From Prevotella sp. (GTDB lineage Bacteria > Bacteroidota > Bacteroidia > Bacteroidales > Bacteroidaceae): 36,989 nucleotides of DNA. Positions 7,929-15,932 of this stretch are shown in pieces. Positions within the stretch are counted from its first letter, which is position 1. Each line of letters begins with the position of its first letter. The notes under the pieces were generated by a model, which was given only the letters and a program-made list of their open reading frames with translations, made no database searches and was not told the origin of the DNA. The stretch covers positions 1-36,989 of the forward strand of contig JALFBL010000048.1 in NCBI GenBank assembly GCA_022773395.1. Reading direction: 5' to 3'. The position numbers were made by a program, and so were the translations under genes.

Positions 7929-8579
7929 ATGAGCATCCGCTATACAAAAAAAGAAGAAATCATCAATTCCGCCTCTCATGGAGCCGGCATTCTATTAGGA
8001 GTCGTGGTTGGCATTATCTTCTTGATATGGTGTTTCCGTGGAGGCAATGGATGGACACGCACCAGTGTAATTCTATATCTTGTCGGAATGCTCGGATCGT
8101 ACATCACCTCTACCGTTTATCATGCCTTGCCGCCCCAATGGCACGCAAAGGAAACATGGCGAAAGTTCGACCATGCCGCCATCTACTGGCATATTGCCGG
8201 CAGCTACTCTCCCATCACACTGATTGCTCTGCGGGAACAAGGCTGCTGGGGATGGGCACTCTTTTGTTTCGTATGGCTTTGCGCCATTGCCGGCACCACT
8301 GTTAGCTTCGTCAAACTGAAAGAGCACAGCAATCTGGAAACCATCAGTTTTGTCGGGATGGGATTGTCCATGCTCATCGCTTTCAAACCTTTGGTAGAAA
8401 GTGTAAGCGCGACAGCCTTTTATTGGATTATTGCCGAAGGGGTTGCCTATATAACGGGAGCCGTCTTTTACAGCCTCAACAAAAAACGGTACATGCACAG
8501 CATTTTCCACTTCTTCGTACTGGCAGGCTCTGTGTGCCACATCATTGCCGTATGGGACATTCTCATGCAATATATATAA
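7929..8579 (+). CDS. Hemolysin III-family (YqfA/PAQR-like) membrane protein
   Basis: A 216-residue protein with about seven transmembrane helices, belonging to the hemolysin III/PAQR-related family. The family signature is seen as ASHGAGILLG at the first helix, then TSTVYHALP and FDHAAIYWHIAGSYSP in the middle, and HSIFHFFVLAGSVCHIIAVW at the end. The conserved Ser, Asp and His residues probably bind a metal, as in PAQR receptors. The biochemical role of bacterial members is not settled, and the haemolysin name is historical. It follows cobC by 48 bp and precedes ttcA by 3 bp, so it is probably in the same transcript, without an obvious link to B12. Confidence 0.9.
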   Translation: MSIRYTKKEEIINSASHGAGILLGVVVGIIFLIWCFRGGNGWTRTSVILYLVGMLGSYITSTVYHALPPQWHAKETWRKFDHAAIYWHIAGSYSPITLIALREQGCWGWALFCFVWLCAIAGTTVSFVKLKEHSNLETISFVGMGLSMLIAFKPLVESVSATAFYWIIAEGVAYITGAVFYSLNKKRYMHSIFHFFVLAGSVCHIIAVWDILMQYI

Positions 8580-8582
8580 GGT

Positions 8583-9353
8583 ATGAAAACAGAAAACCGG
8601 CATACGGGTAAAAAAGTGGAAAGACTGTTCCATGAAGCCATCAAGAAGTATCGACTGATTGAAAACGGAGACAGAATATTAATCGGACTCTCGGGAGGGA
8701 AAGACTCCATGGCTCTCCTTGAATTGCTGGCAAAGAAGTCAAAGATATTCATCCCCCGTTTTGAAGTGGAAGCGGCGTTTGTAAAAATGCGAAACATTCC
8801 CTACCAAAACGATGAGGAATACCTGAAAGATTTTGCCCGTAGCCACGGTGTACGCCTGCACTTATTGGAAACAGAGTTCAATGAGAGCACCGACAACCGG
8901 CACACTCATTGTTTTCTTTGTTCATGGAACAGGCGAAAAATGCTGTTCAGTGCTGCCAAAGAATTGCATTGCAACAAAATAGCATTGGGACACCACAAAG
9001 ACGACATCATACAGACAGCCCTCATGAACATGTCTTTCCAAGGTACATTTTCTTCCATGAAACCGCTCATGAAGATGGACAAGTTCAACATGACCCTCAT
9101 TCGCCCACTATGCCTCATCAGAGAAAGCGAGATGCAATTTTTTGCCGAGATGAAAGACTACAGAAAACAAATCAAGAACTGTCCCTACGAGGATGCATCG
9201 AATCGCTACAACATGAAAGAAGTAGTACGGCTTTTGGAAACTATCAACCCGGAATTCAATTATTCTTTTTTCAGAGCCATAGAGCAATCATTAAACCCGA
9301 AACATTGCAAACAAGCAACCTCACATAAATGGTTGGTTGATGAAAAGATTTAG
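8583..9353 (+). CDS. ttcA: tRNA 2-thiocytidine biosynthesis protein TtcA-like
   Basis: A 256-residue PP-loop ATPase of the TtcA/TtuA family, which thiolates tRNA (cytidine 32 in E. coli). The PP-loop is LSGGKDS (36-42). The pair Cys110-x-x-Cys113 (HCFLCSW) and Cys200 in NCPYED fit the three cysteines that hold a [4Fe-4S] cluster in TtcA. LGHHKDDIIQTALMNM is the usual second ATP-site motif. Three bases separate it from the preceding membrane-protein gene, implying coupling. TilS is excluded by the cysteine pattern and the absence of the TilS C-terminal domains. Confidence 0.92.
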   Translation: MKTENRHTGKKVERLFHEAIKKYRLIENGDRILIGLSGGKDSMALLELLAKKSKIFIPRFEVEAAFVKMRNIPYQNDEEYLKDFARSHGVRLHLLETEFNESTDNRHTHCFLCSWNRRKMLFSAAKELHCNKIALGHHKDDIIQTALMNMSFQGTFSSMKPLMKMDKFNMTLIRPLCLIRESEMQFFAEMKDYRKQIKNCPYEDASNRYNMKEVVRLLETINPEFNYSFFRAIEQSLNPKHCKQATSHKWLVDEKI

Positions 9354-9799
9354 TATATTTGCAACGTAAATCACATTTTATCATGGATGATAGATGCGCA
9401 AAATCCTGAACGGTATTCAGGTAAACCGTCATTAATGAATTTCAATGGCAGCAATTTGTTCTTTTTATTTTCATACACGAATGCCAACCAAATGGAAACC
9501 TCGCAGATATCATTTTCCAACATCAGTTCACTGACCATCTCGAGAAGTGCCTACCAAGAAAAAGATTGCATCACATGGAAACTACACAGTTGTTGATGGC
9601 AGTTTCTACCTATAAAATGAAGAAGACAACCGGGCTGAAGGCAGGTCGGATTTTTCTGAAGAATGTAAAGACGAGGAACTGTTCAGAACAGACTTTCAGG
9701 AATATTGAGTATGGGTACAGAAGAAAGACGGCGCGATGTAATTAAAGATGAAAATGCAATAAATTATGCCAGAATTGCAGCCTTCTCGAAAAATATGTG
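9354..9799 (+). other. Gene-poor stretch with a promoter-like box
   Basis: About 450 bp between ttcA and the sigma-54 activator. A consensus -7 box, TATATTTG (9354-9361), begins directly after the ttcA stop. Two short plus-strand ORFs follow it (9387-9596, 69 codons; 9596-9745, 49 codons), both without recognisable motifs or convincing ribosome sites. It may encode a small RNA, small proteins or a decayed gene; none can be supported. Confidence 0.35.
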
Positions 9800-9807
9800 T
9801 AATTTTG
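9800..9807 (+). promoter_or_regulatory. -7 promoter box of the activator-lptE-secG operon
   Basis: TAATTTTG fits TAnnTTTG and ends 10 nt before ATG 9818. No other in-frame ATG precedes the Walker A motif, so the message appears to be nearly leaderless. Confidence 0.65.
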
Positions 9808-9817
9808 TCATCCGAAT

Positions 9818-11047
9818 ATGAATACATCCGAACTGCAAAAGATAAAACAGCGATACAGTATCGTAGGCAACCATGCCGGCTTGAATCGTGCCCTTGATGT
9901 CGCCCTGCAAGTGGCATCCACCGATTTGTCAGTACTGATTATCGGTGAAAGCGGTGTGGGAAAAGAAATCATACCGCGCGTGATTCACGACAGTTCGCCC
10001 CGCAGAAGGGAAAAATATTTTGCCATCAATTGTGGTTCCATTCCCGAAGGAACAATCGACAGCGAACTGTTCGGACACGAAAAAGGCTCGTTTACAGGAG
10101 CGATTGGCGAAAGCGAAGGCTATTTCGGCGTGGCAAACAAAGGTACGATATTCCTCGATGAGGTGGGCGAACTTCCGCTTGCCACCCAGGCACGGTTACT
10201 GCGCGTGCTCGAAACGGGCGAATATATAAAGGTAGGCGGACAGAAAATCATGAAGACCGACGTGCGCATTGTGGCTGCCACCAATGTGAACATACAAAAA
10301 GCCATCAGCGAAGGGCGCTTCAGGGAGGATCTGTACTATCGGTTAAACACGATTCCCATCAATATGCCCCCCCTGCGCGACCGCGGCGAGGACATTGTTC
10401 TGCTGTTCCGTCTCTTTTCCATGCAGATGGCTGAAAAATACCGACTGCCAAAAATCACGCTGACAGAGGACGCCAAACAGATTCTCATGCACTACAAATG
10501 GCCGGGAAATGTACGGCAGTTAAAAAACATCACCGAGCAAATGTCGGTGCTCAGCGAACAGCGGGAAATTACAGCAGATGCCCTAAAGCATTTTATTCCC
10601 CAAGATCCAGAGAGCACCATGCTTGCCACTATCGGTTCGACAGGCGGCAACAAGACATACGAAAGCGAACGGGAGATTTTATACAAAATATTATATGAGT
10701 TGCGTGGAAACGTATCCGACCTGAGGCGCGATTTGACAAATCTGCGCAAGCAACTTGACGAATCGCACAGCAGCAACATTATTGCCGCAGAAGTAGATAC
10801 GCGCATTCCTGCCATTATCAGCAGCGTGCCGCCCAACAGCCGCTTGCCTCAGTCCCCAAACACAGAAGAAGCCGTGGCGGAGGAAATCAAAAACGATCCG
10901 GAAACACTCAATCTGGAAGACATCGGCAGGCAGATGGTGGAAAAAGCACTTGCCAGAAATGGCGGAAACCGAAAGAAAGCAGCGGCAGAATTGGGAATTT
11001 CAGACCGCACACTCTACAGACGCATTCGCCAATACGGGTTGGAATGA
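9818..11047 (+). CDS. Sigma-54-dependent transcriptional activator without receiver domain
   Basis: A 409-residue bacterial enhancer-binding protein. Walker A GESGVGKE is at 43-50, the sigma-54-contacting loop reads GSFTGA (90-95; GAFTGA is the commonest form), and Walker B GTIFLDEV is at 109-116. A Fis-type helix-turn-helix closes the protein (RKKAAAELGISDRTLYRRI, from about residue 385). There is no N-terminal receiver or sensor domain; the AAA+ domain starts almost at residue 1, so activity is presumably set by expression or a partner. A linker at about 265-375 is poorly conserved. Its stop overlaps an ATG in the next frame (ATGA at 11044). It heads a cluster with an LptE-like lipoprotein and secG, a gene order I recall as common in Bacteroidetes. 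Confidence 0.92.
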   Translation: MNTSELQKIKQRYSIVGNHAGLNRALDVALQVASTDLSVLIIGESGVGKEIIPRVIHDSSPRRREKYFAINCGSIPEGTIDSELFGHEKGSFTGAIGESEGYFGVANKGTIFLDEVGELPLATQARLLRVLETGEYIKVGGQKIMKTDVRIVAATNVNIQKAISEGRFREDLYYRLNTIPINMPPLRDRGEDIVLLFRLFSMQMAEKYRLPKITLTEDAKQILMHYKWPGNVRQLKNITEQMSVLSEQREITADALKHFIPQDPESTMLATIGSTGGNKTYESEREILYKILYELRGNVSDLRRDLTNLRKQLDESHSSNIIAAEVDTRIPAIISSVPPNSRLPQSPNTEEAVAEEIKNDPETLNLEDIGRQMVEKALARNGGNRKKAAAELGISDRTLYRRIRQYGLE

Positions 11048-11088
11048 TGAAAGTTCACACAGTTGCAAATTCTGTATCAGTCAATAAA

Positions 11089-11604
11089 ATGAAAAAAAAC
11101 ATCATATTGTCCATTGCTTTTGTATCGACAGTTTTGCTGTCGGCATGTAAGCCGCCGACCTATAGTTTCAACGGCTCAAGCATAGACTACAGCAAGACAA
11201 AGACCATCACCATTGCCGAATTTCCTATCCGCGCCAACTATGTGTGGGGGCCAATGACTGGTATTTTCAACAACAAGTTGAAAGATGAGTTTGCCAACCA
11301 CACCAAACTGATACAGGTAAAACGTAACGGCGATATGGTCATTGAGGGAGAAATCTCCAGATATGAACAGCGCAACAAGTCGGTAACGGCAGAAGGAGTT
11401 TCGGCACAAACCGAACTTTCCATGACTGTGAACGTGCGGTTCACCAACAACAAAAATCATGCGGAGGATTTCGAACGGCAGTTCACTTCTTCCAAATCTT
11501 ATGCAACGACCCAGAGTCTTAACAGTGTACAGGAGGAACTTGTCACACAAATGACAAAAGATATTGTTGACCAGATATTCAATGCAACGGTAGCCAATTG
11601 GTAA
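11089..11604 (+). CDS. LptE-like outer-membrane lipoprotein
   Basis: A 171-residue lipoprotein from ATG 11089. The signal peptide is MKKNIILSIAFVSTVLLSAC, with lipobox LSAC. The frame stays open to ATG 11044, which overlaps the upstream stop and would add 15 residues before the signal peptide; I prefer 11089 because lipoprotein signals normally start close to the Lys pair. The mature part (TYSFNGSSIDYSKTKTITI at its start) and the ending DIVDQIFNATVANW match the Bacteroidetes LptE-like family. LptE plugs the LptD channel that inserts lipopolysaccharide in the outer membrane. Sequence similarity to proteobacterial LptE is low, so function rests on family naming. The next gene's ATG overlaps the stop (TAATG). 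Confidence 0.85.
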   Translation: MKKNIILSIAFVSTVLLSACKPPTYSFNGSSIDYSKTKTITIAEFPIRANYVWGPMTGIFNNKLKDEFANHTKLIQVKRNGDMVIEGEISRYEQRNKSVTAEGVSAQTELSMTVNVRFTNNKNHAEDFERQFTSSKSYATTQSLNSVQEELVTQMTKDIVDQIFNATVANW

Positions 11605-12374
11605 TGGATTTAGAGCATTTGATCAAACACCCGGAACAAATGGACAAGGAGACGCTTTACGATTTGCGTTCCCTCCTGGCACTGCACCCCTATTACCAGA
11701 CGGCAAGAGTGCTGATGCTGCAAAATCTGTATATTCTCCATGACCCTTCTTTCGATGAGGAACTGCGACGTTCCGCCTTGTACCTGACAGACAGAAAGGT
11801 ACTATTCAATCTGGTAGAGGCTGCTCATTATAAAATACAGCCCAGCAGAAAAATGTCCGGGGCACACAACATGTCGAAGGCAACTGCCGAAGACGAAGAA
11901 GATGCAGGCAAACGCACCATTGCTCTGATTGACCAGTTTCTCGATTCCATTCCCAAAGTTCAGGAAGAGCCGGAAGAGAAAGAAAAGAGACAGCCCACTC
12001 CGGCCGACGCTGCCGTAGATTATGTAGCATATCTTCTGGAAACAGAAAGCGAGACGGAAAAAATGCAAGAGCAGCCGCAAATGAAAGGTCAAGATTTAAT
12101 AGACAGTTTCATCAATAAAGGAAACAAGAAAATAGAACTCAAAGAAGAGCCTGAGTTCTTGCCGCATTTGGAAGAAGAAACACCGGACGAAAGCGGTGAC
12201 GAAGGCTATTTTACCGAGACGTTGGCACGTATTTACATCAAACAGGGCAGATATTCAAAGGCTTTGGAAATTATTAAGCGTTTAAATTTGAATTATCCAA
12301 AAAAAAATGCTTACTTTGCAGACCAAATCCGTTTTTTGGAAAAATTGATAATCAATAATAATAAAAATAACTAA
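11604..12374 (+). CDS. Conserved hypothetical protein with C-terminal TPR-like helices
   Basis: A 256-residue soluble protein with no signal peptide. ATG 11604 overlaps the stop of the LptE-like gene as TAATG; the open frame reaches a TTG two codons earlier. Residues 1-75 form a helical region (DLRSLLALHPYYQTARVLML). Residues 85-195 are Glu/Lys-rich and probably disordered. The last 60 residues contain a TPR-like pair, TLARIYIKQGRYSKALEIIK, followed by LNLNYPKKNAYFADQIRFLE. I do not know a defined function. Its tight coupling to lptE-like and secG suggests an envelope-assembly accessory role (inference). Confidence 0.8.
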   Translation: MDLEHLIKHPEQMDKETLYDLRSLLALHPYYQTARVLMLQNLYILHDPSFDEELRRSALYLTDRKVLFNLVEAAHYKIQPSRKMSGAHNMSKATAEDEEDAGKRTIALIDQFLDSIPKVQEEPEEKEKRQPTPADAAVDYVAYLLETESETEKMQEQPQMKGQDLIDSFINKGNKKIELKEEPEFLPHLEEETPDESGDEGYFTETLARIYIKQGRYSKALEIIKRLNLNYPKKNAYFADQIRFLEKLIINNNKNN

Positions 12375-12380
12375 AAGAAA

Positions 12381-12779
12381 ATGTACACATTATTTGTAAT
12401 TCTGATTGTCTTGGCAGCATTTCTGATGATTGGTATCGTACTGATTCAAGAGTCAAAGGGTGGAGGCTTGTCATCCAATTTCTCTGCATCAAACACAATT
12501 ATGGGCGTTCGCAAGACAACCGATTTCATTGAGAAGGCCACATGGAGCCTTGCTTTGTCATTGGTTCTGCTTAGCATCATCTGTGCGTATGCCGCACCTA
12601 CTGCATCAACATCACAGAGCGTACTGGAGAACATTGCACCCGAACAACAACAGGCCAACCCCAACAATTTGCCAGGCTTTGGCGCAAGCCAGACCAAGGA
12701 GACCGCTCCTGCTGCCAAAGGCAGCGAAAAACCGACTGTTTCTGGACAAGACAGCAAGTCTGCGACACCAGCCAAATAA
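12381..12779 (+). CDS. secG: Preprotein translocase subunit SecG
   Basis: A 132-residue SecG, the small accessory subunit of the SecYEG translocon in the inner membrane. The first transmembrane segment (4-22) ends with the signature LIQESKGGGLSSNF. A second helix follows at about 54-72 (WSLALSLVLLSIICAYA). The C-terminal 60 residues are Ala/Pro/Gln/Ser-rich and low in complexity, longer than in E. coli SecG but usual in Bacteroidetes. It is the last gene of the activator operon, 6 bp after the preceding ORF, and is followed by a perfect inverted repeat. Confidence 0.95.
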   Translation: MYTLFVILIVLAAFLMIGIVLIQESKGGGLSSNFSASNTIMGVRKTTDFIEKATWSLALSLVLLSIICAYAAPTASTSQSVLENIAPEQQQANPNNLPGFGASQTKETAPAAKGSEKPTVSGQDSKSATPAK

Positions 12780-12797
12780 TAAAACGGAAAAAATCAC

Positions 12798-12828
12798 GGG
12801 ATTTATTTGTTCATTTCAAATAAATCCC
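12798..12828. terminator. Perfect 12-bp inverted repeat between secG and tRNA-His
   Basis: GGGATTTATTTG (12798-12809) pairs with CAAATAAATCCC (12817-12828) around a seven-base loop. It is placed as a terminator for the secG operon, but only TT follows the stem. Its left arm contains the TTTG -33 box of the tRNA-His promoter, so the element may also affect that promoter. Confidence 0.6.
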
Positions 12829-12837
12829 TTACCTTTG
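12806..12837 (+). promoter_or_regulatory. Promoter of tRNA-His
   Basis: A textbook Bacteroidetes promoter: -33 TTTG (12806-12809), a 20-bp spacer, and -7 TACCTTTG (12830-12837). The tRNA starts about 37 nt after the -7 box. Confidence 0.8.
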
Positions 12838-12874
12838 CATCCGATTTCAGAAATAGCAGAAATCGATAGTGATG

Positions 12875-12948
12875 GTGGCTATAGTTCAGTTGGTTAGAGC
12901 GTCAGATTGTGGTTCTGAATGTCGTCGGTTCGAACCCGACTAGCCACC
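12875..12948 (+). tRNA. tRNA-His (anticodon GTG)
   Basis: A complete cloverleaf can be folded. The acceptor arms are GTGGCTA (12875-12881) and TAGCCAC (12941-12947), the discriminator is C73 at 12948, and the T-loop is GTTCGAACC-like. The anticodon stem TCAGA/TCTGA encloses the loop TTGTGGT, with anticodon GTG at 12909-12911. G at 12874 can serve as the histidine-specific G-1 opposite C73. The bases after C73 are CCC, so CCA is not encoded in register and would be added after transcription. Confidence 0.96.
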
Positions 12949-12964
12949 CCCAAAAGCATGCAGG

Positions 12965-12999
12965 CGGAAATCCTTTCAGCAAAGGGTCTCCGTTTTTCT
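12965..12999 (+). terminator. Intrinsic terminator after tRNA-His
   Basis: CGGAAATCCTTT (12965-12976) and AAAGGGTCTCCG (12981-12992) form a 12-position stem with one mismatch and one wobble, with loop CAGC. TTTTTCTT follows directly, a classic T-tract. Confidence 0.85.
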
Positions 13000-13174
13000 T
13001 TTTGTCTGCCTCCAAGGATAAAATAAGATATAGAAATGGGATATAAATGTAGGAAGTAGATAGACTTTGTTTTAGCAGATTCAAGAAAACCATTTTTTTA
13101 AGAGACTACCCAGAAAGTTGTGTGCCCAGCCATGGTTAATCCACCCTACAGTGTGAATGAATGATAAAAAAGAC

Positions 13175-13223
13175 TATTTTTGCATTTCTTTCTTTTAGTT
13201 GACCCAAAAACTTGTTATATTTG
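13175..13223 (+). promoter_or_regulatory. Tandem -7 boxes before the Cys/His-rich membrane-protein gene
   Basis: Two consensus -7 boxes, TATTTTTG (13175-13182) and TATATTTG (13216-13223), precede ATG 13241. The nearer one leaves 17 nt to the ATG. The 240 bp between the tRNA terminator and this gene hold no other supported feature. Confidence 0.55.
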
Positions 13224-13240
13224 CAAATGAATCATTGAAG

Positions 13241-13588
13241 ATGGATATCGGTAAAAAAAATACACGGAATGTTTTTCTAACTTGGTTGTTAATGGCAATT
13301 TTCATCATGCCAATGATAATCAAGTCGGTTCACGTGTGCCATTCCGGCCATCTTGTCAAAGAGAGAAACCATGCAGGATCCACATGGGAGCATCCATCGC
13401 AAAACCACAATGCTGAAACGTGTTTTGTATGCCATTTCACATTCTCTCATTTCAACACTTCCAAAGCCACCACATTAGGTGTCATCTTGGCAATATCGTT
13501 TTTCATGACACCGGTTGTTTACCGCAAGAGACTCTTGCGCCCCACAATCAGCGTTGCAAGTCTGCGCGCTCCACCTTATCATATATAA
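13241..13588 (+). CDS. Small membrane protein with Cys/His-rich loop, head of TonB-receptor locus
   Basis: A 115-residue protein starting at ATG 13241; the frame is open to a TTG at 13199, but the -7 box at 13216 rules that out for this transcript. Two hydrophobic segments (about 11-28 and 77-93) enclose a loop with HVCHSGH (31-37), further His at 44, 51 and 56, and CFVCH (61-65). Cys33, Cys61, Cys64 and the many His look able to bind a metal. The C-terminus ends SLRAPP plus four residues; I recall similar R-[AG]-P-P endings on small metal-associated proteins such as DUF2946, so the likeness is noted but unproven. The next gene is a TonB-dependent receptor, which suggests a metal-uptake or metal-sensing role (inference). 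Confidence 0.7.
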   Translation: MDIGKKNTRNVFLTWLLMAIFIMPMIIKSVHVCHSGHLVKERNHAGSTWEHPSQNHNAETCFVCHFTFSHFNTSKATTLGVILAISFFMTPVVYRKRLLRPTISVASLRAPPYHI

Positions 13589-13706
13589 GGAAAAGTTCCT
13601 TCCTTTTCCCGGAACACAAATTCAGCATTCTTTTCATAGTTGTTTCATCAACCTTCTATATTTTTATAGATGGAGTGAACGCTATTCTATTTAAACATTG
13701 ACAATA

Positions 13707-15884
13707 ATGAGCAAAACTGTTGCGAGAAGACTCTTGCTGCCTGTTGTCATTGGTACGTTTGCAGTCGCAGCATTTGCCACTACTCCTTCTTATAAGGCCA
13801 TCGTAGAACGAAAGAAGAGAACGGATGTACAAAGCGATTCAATACGTACTGATACAAGTTTGGTTTTAGGAGGGGTAACGGTGTATGGAAATTCTCAAAA
13901 AGAAGTTCTGATGAAGTCATCGCAAAACAATATCCAGATAGACCGCAACTTTCTGCAAGTGAACTTTGCAGGAAGTCTGATGCAGAGTCTTCAAGGTATA
14001 CCTGGTGTGAAAGCCATGAACATTGGTTCGGGGCAATCCAAGCCGACCATCCGCGGCATGGGTTTCAACCGTATGGTGGTGACAGAGGACGGCATCAAGC
14101 ACGAAGGGCAGCAATGGGGGGATGACCATGGGTTGGAAATAGACCAGTTCTCCATCGACCGTATCGAAATCATCAAAGGGCCTTCCGCCCTATTTTATGG
14201 TTCCGATGCCATAGGGGGGGTGGTGAACCTGTACAATAACTATTTACCTGTAAAGCCTTTTGGCGGCAGCCTCATTCTTTTTGCAAGAAGCAACAACGAG
14301 TCGTTGGGATTCTCAGCCAAAATGGAAGGACGCCACAACAAGTTTTATTATAAGGCGAATATAACGATGATCGACTATGCTGATTTCCGGGTTCCTACAG
14401 ACAGCATACAGTACTATTCGTACTTCATTCAGTTGAAAGACCAAAGACTAAGAAACACAGCGGGGAAAGAACACGACGGGAGTGTTGCCTTGGGGTATGT
14501 GATTCCAAACTTCAAGACAGAGTTGCGCCTGTCCAACTCATACGTCCGCTGCGGTTTTTTTGCAAATGCACATGGGTTGGAAGTGCGCCTTTCAGACATC
14601 GACTATGACCGCTCAAGACGAGACATTGACCTGCCTTACCAAAGTGTAAATCACTTGAAAGTGATGAGTCATACAGTATGGCAGCACGGCAACATGCATC
14701 TGCACGGTGACCTTGCCTATCAAAACAATTTGCGCAAGGAACAGTCCGAAGCTGTTTCGCATGGATACATGCCCATTCCGCCCCACTCGCTCGAACGGGA
14801 ATTTCAAAAGCATACTTTTACGGGAAATTTGGGACTCAGTTTCAGTCTGTCGGAAGCAAACATGCTGACTATAGGCTTTAATAGCGAGTACCAACATAAC
14901 CGAAGAGACGGATGGGGGTTCATCATTCCCGATTTCGAGACTTTCTCCGCGGGCACCTATGTTTTTGACAAGCATAAACTGTCCGACAACTTCTGTTTGA
15001 ATGCAGGACTGCGTTACGACTTTGCCCACACCCACATACGCAGTTACCACGATTGGTACACCACACCTACAGAGAACGGATATGAATACAAGGAGCGCTC
15101 GGGCAACACCAACCGCCACTTCAACAGTTTTACGTGGTCTGCCGGAATGAACTATAGCCACAAGCACTGGATACTGAAAGCCAATATCGGAAAAAGTTTC
15201 CGTATACCTATTCCCAAAGAATTGGGAGTGGATGGTATCAATTATCATATCTTCAGATATGAAAAAGGCAATGCAGGTTTGTCGCCAGAAGAATCGTACC
15301 AAGTGGATGCAGGCATCCATTGGAATAATGGAAGAATGAGTGTACAACTGGATCCCTATTTCAACTATTTTTCCAATTATATCTACCTGAATCCCACGCC
15401 CAACTATGTGGAAGGATTGCAGAAGTATGATTACACGCAAAGCAAAGTGATGCGCTATGGATTTGAGTTTCTGGCCAATTACAGGCTGTTCCACAATCTT
15501 GAGGCGAGTATGAAGGGCGAGTACCTGTATGCCGAGCAACTGTCGGGGGAGAAAAGAGGCTACACCTTGCCATTCTCTTCTCCCATGTCCATGAATGTGG
15601 GACTGAAATATGAATTTGGCGAAAAGGGATACATGTCGGTTGACGGCGAATTGGTGGCCGCCCAACACAACATCGTTCCCCCAGAAAAGCCCACAGATGG
15701 TTACTTCACGCTCAACATGACAGCCGGAAAGACATTCGTATGGGACAAACATTCGTTAAGAGTGGGGCTGAATGCAGAAAATATTCTGAACAAGAAGTAC
15801 TACAACCATACGAGTTATTATAGGCTGATTGATGTTCCGGAACCGGGAATCAACCTTTCCCTAATGATTGTGTTTAATTTTTAA
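13707..15884 (+). CDS. TonB-dependent outer-membrane receptor
   Basis: A 725-residue receptor from ATG 13707 (a TTG three codons earlier is also in frame). The signal peptide is about MSKTVARRLLLPVVIGTFAV with cleavage after FA. The plug domain (about 50-170) shows LMQSLQGIPGV, IRGMGFNRMVV and RIEIIKGPSALFYGSDAIGG. The rest is a 22-strand-type barrel ending with SLMIVFNF, whose terminal Phe is an outer-membrane assembly signal. No carboxypeptidase-like N-terminal extension and no SusD partner are present, so it is a classic siderophore, haem or metal-type receptor rather than a glycan SusC. Neighbours (Cys/His membrane protein, DUF4625 lipoproteins) suggest a metal or metal complex as substrate; this is inference. 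Energy would come from an ExbB/ExbD/TonB system like the one at 27-30 kb. Confidence 0.93.
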   Translation: MSKTVARRLLLPVVIGTFAVAAFATTPSYKAIVERKKRTDVQSDSIRTDTSLVLGGVTVYGNSQKEVLMKSSQNNIQIDRNFLQVNFAGSLMQSLQGIPGVKAMNIGSGQSKPTIRGMGFNRMVVTEDGIKHEGQQWGDDHGLEIDQFSIDRIEIIKGPSALFYGSDAIGGVVNLYNNYLPVKPFGGSLILFARSNNESLGFSAKMEGRHNKFYYKANITMIDYADFRVPTDSIQYYSYFIQLKDQRLRNTAGKEHDGSVALGYVIPNFKTELRLSNSYVRCGFFANAHGLEVRLSDIDYDRSRRDIDLPYQSVNHLKVMSHTVWQHGNMHLHGDLAYQNNLRKEQSEAVSHGYMPIPPHSLEREFQKHTFTGNLGLSFSLSEANMLTIGFNSEYQHNRRDGWGFIIPDFETFSAGTYVFDKHKLSDNFCLNAGLRYDFAHTHIRSYHDWYTTPTENGYEYKERSGNTNRHFNSFTWSAGMNYSHKHWILKANIGKSFRIPIPKELGVDGINYHIFRYEKGNAGLSPEESYQVDAGIHWNNGRMSVQLDPYFNYFSNYIYLNPTPNYVEGLQKYDYTQSKVMRYGFEFLANYRLFHNLEASMKGEYLYAEQLSGEKRGYTLPFSSPMSMNVGLKYEFGEKGYMSVDGELVAAQHNIVPPEKPTDGYFTLNMTAGKTFVWDKHSLRVGLNAENILNKKYYNHTSYYRLIDVPEPGINLSLMIVFNF

Positions 15885-15932
15885 TCTATTATTAATTTAT
15901 GAATCGAGGCAAAACCTCATGAAAAAAAGAAA

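Noticed and set aside
9387..9745. Two short ORFs after ttcA
   Set aside because: No ribosome site, motif or homology that I can recognise; kept only as an undetermined region.
12902..13093. Minus-strand ORF ending in LVGFEPTTFRTTI
   Set aside because: It runs across the tRNA-His gene in antisense; the GFEPTT ending is a well-known translation artefact of tRNA genes.
14613..15752. 379-codon minus-strand ORF
   Set aside because: It lies wholly antisense to the TonB-dependent receptor and has no family-like motif.
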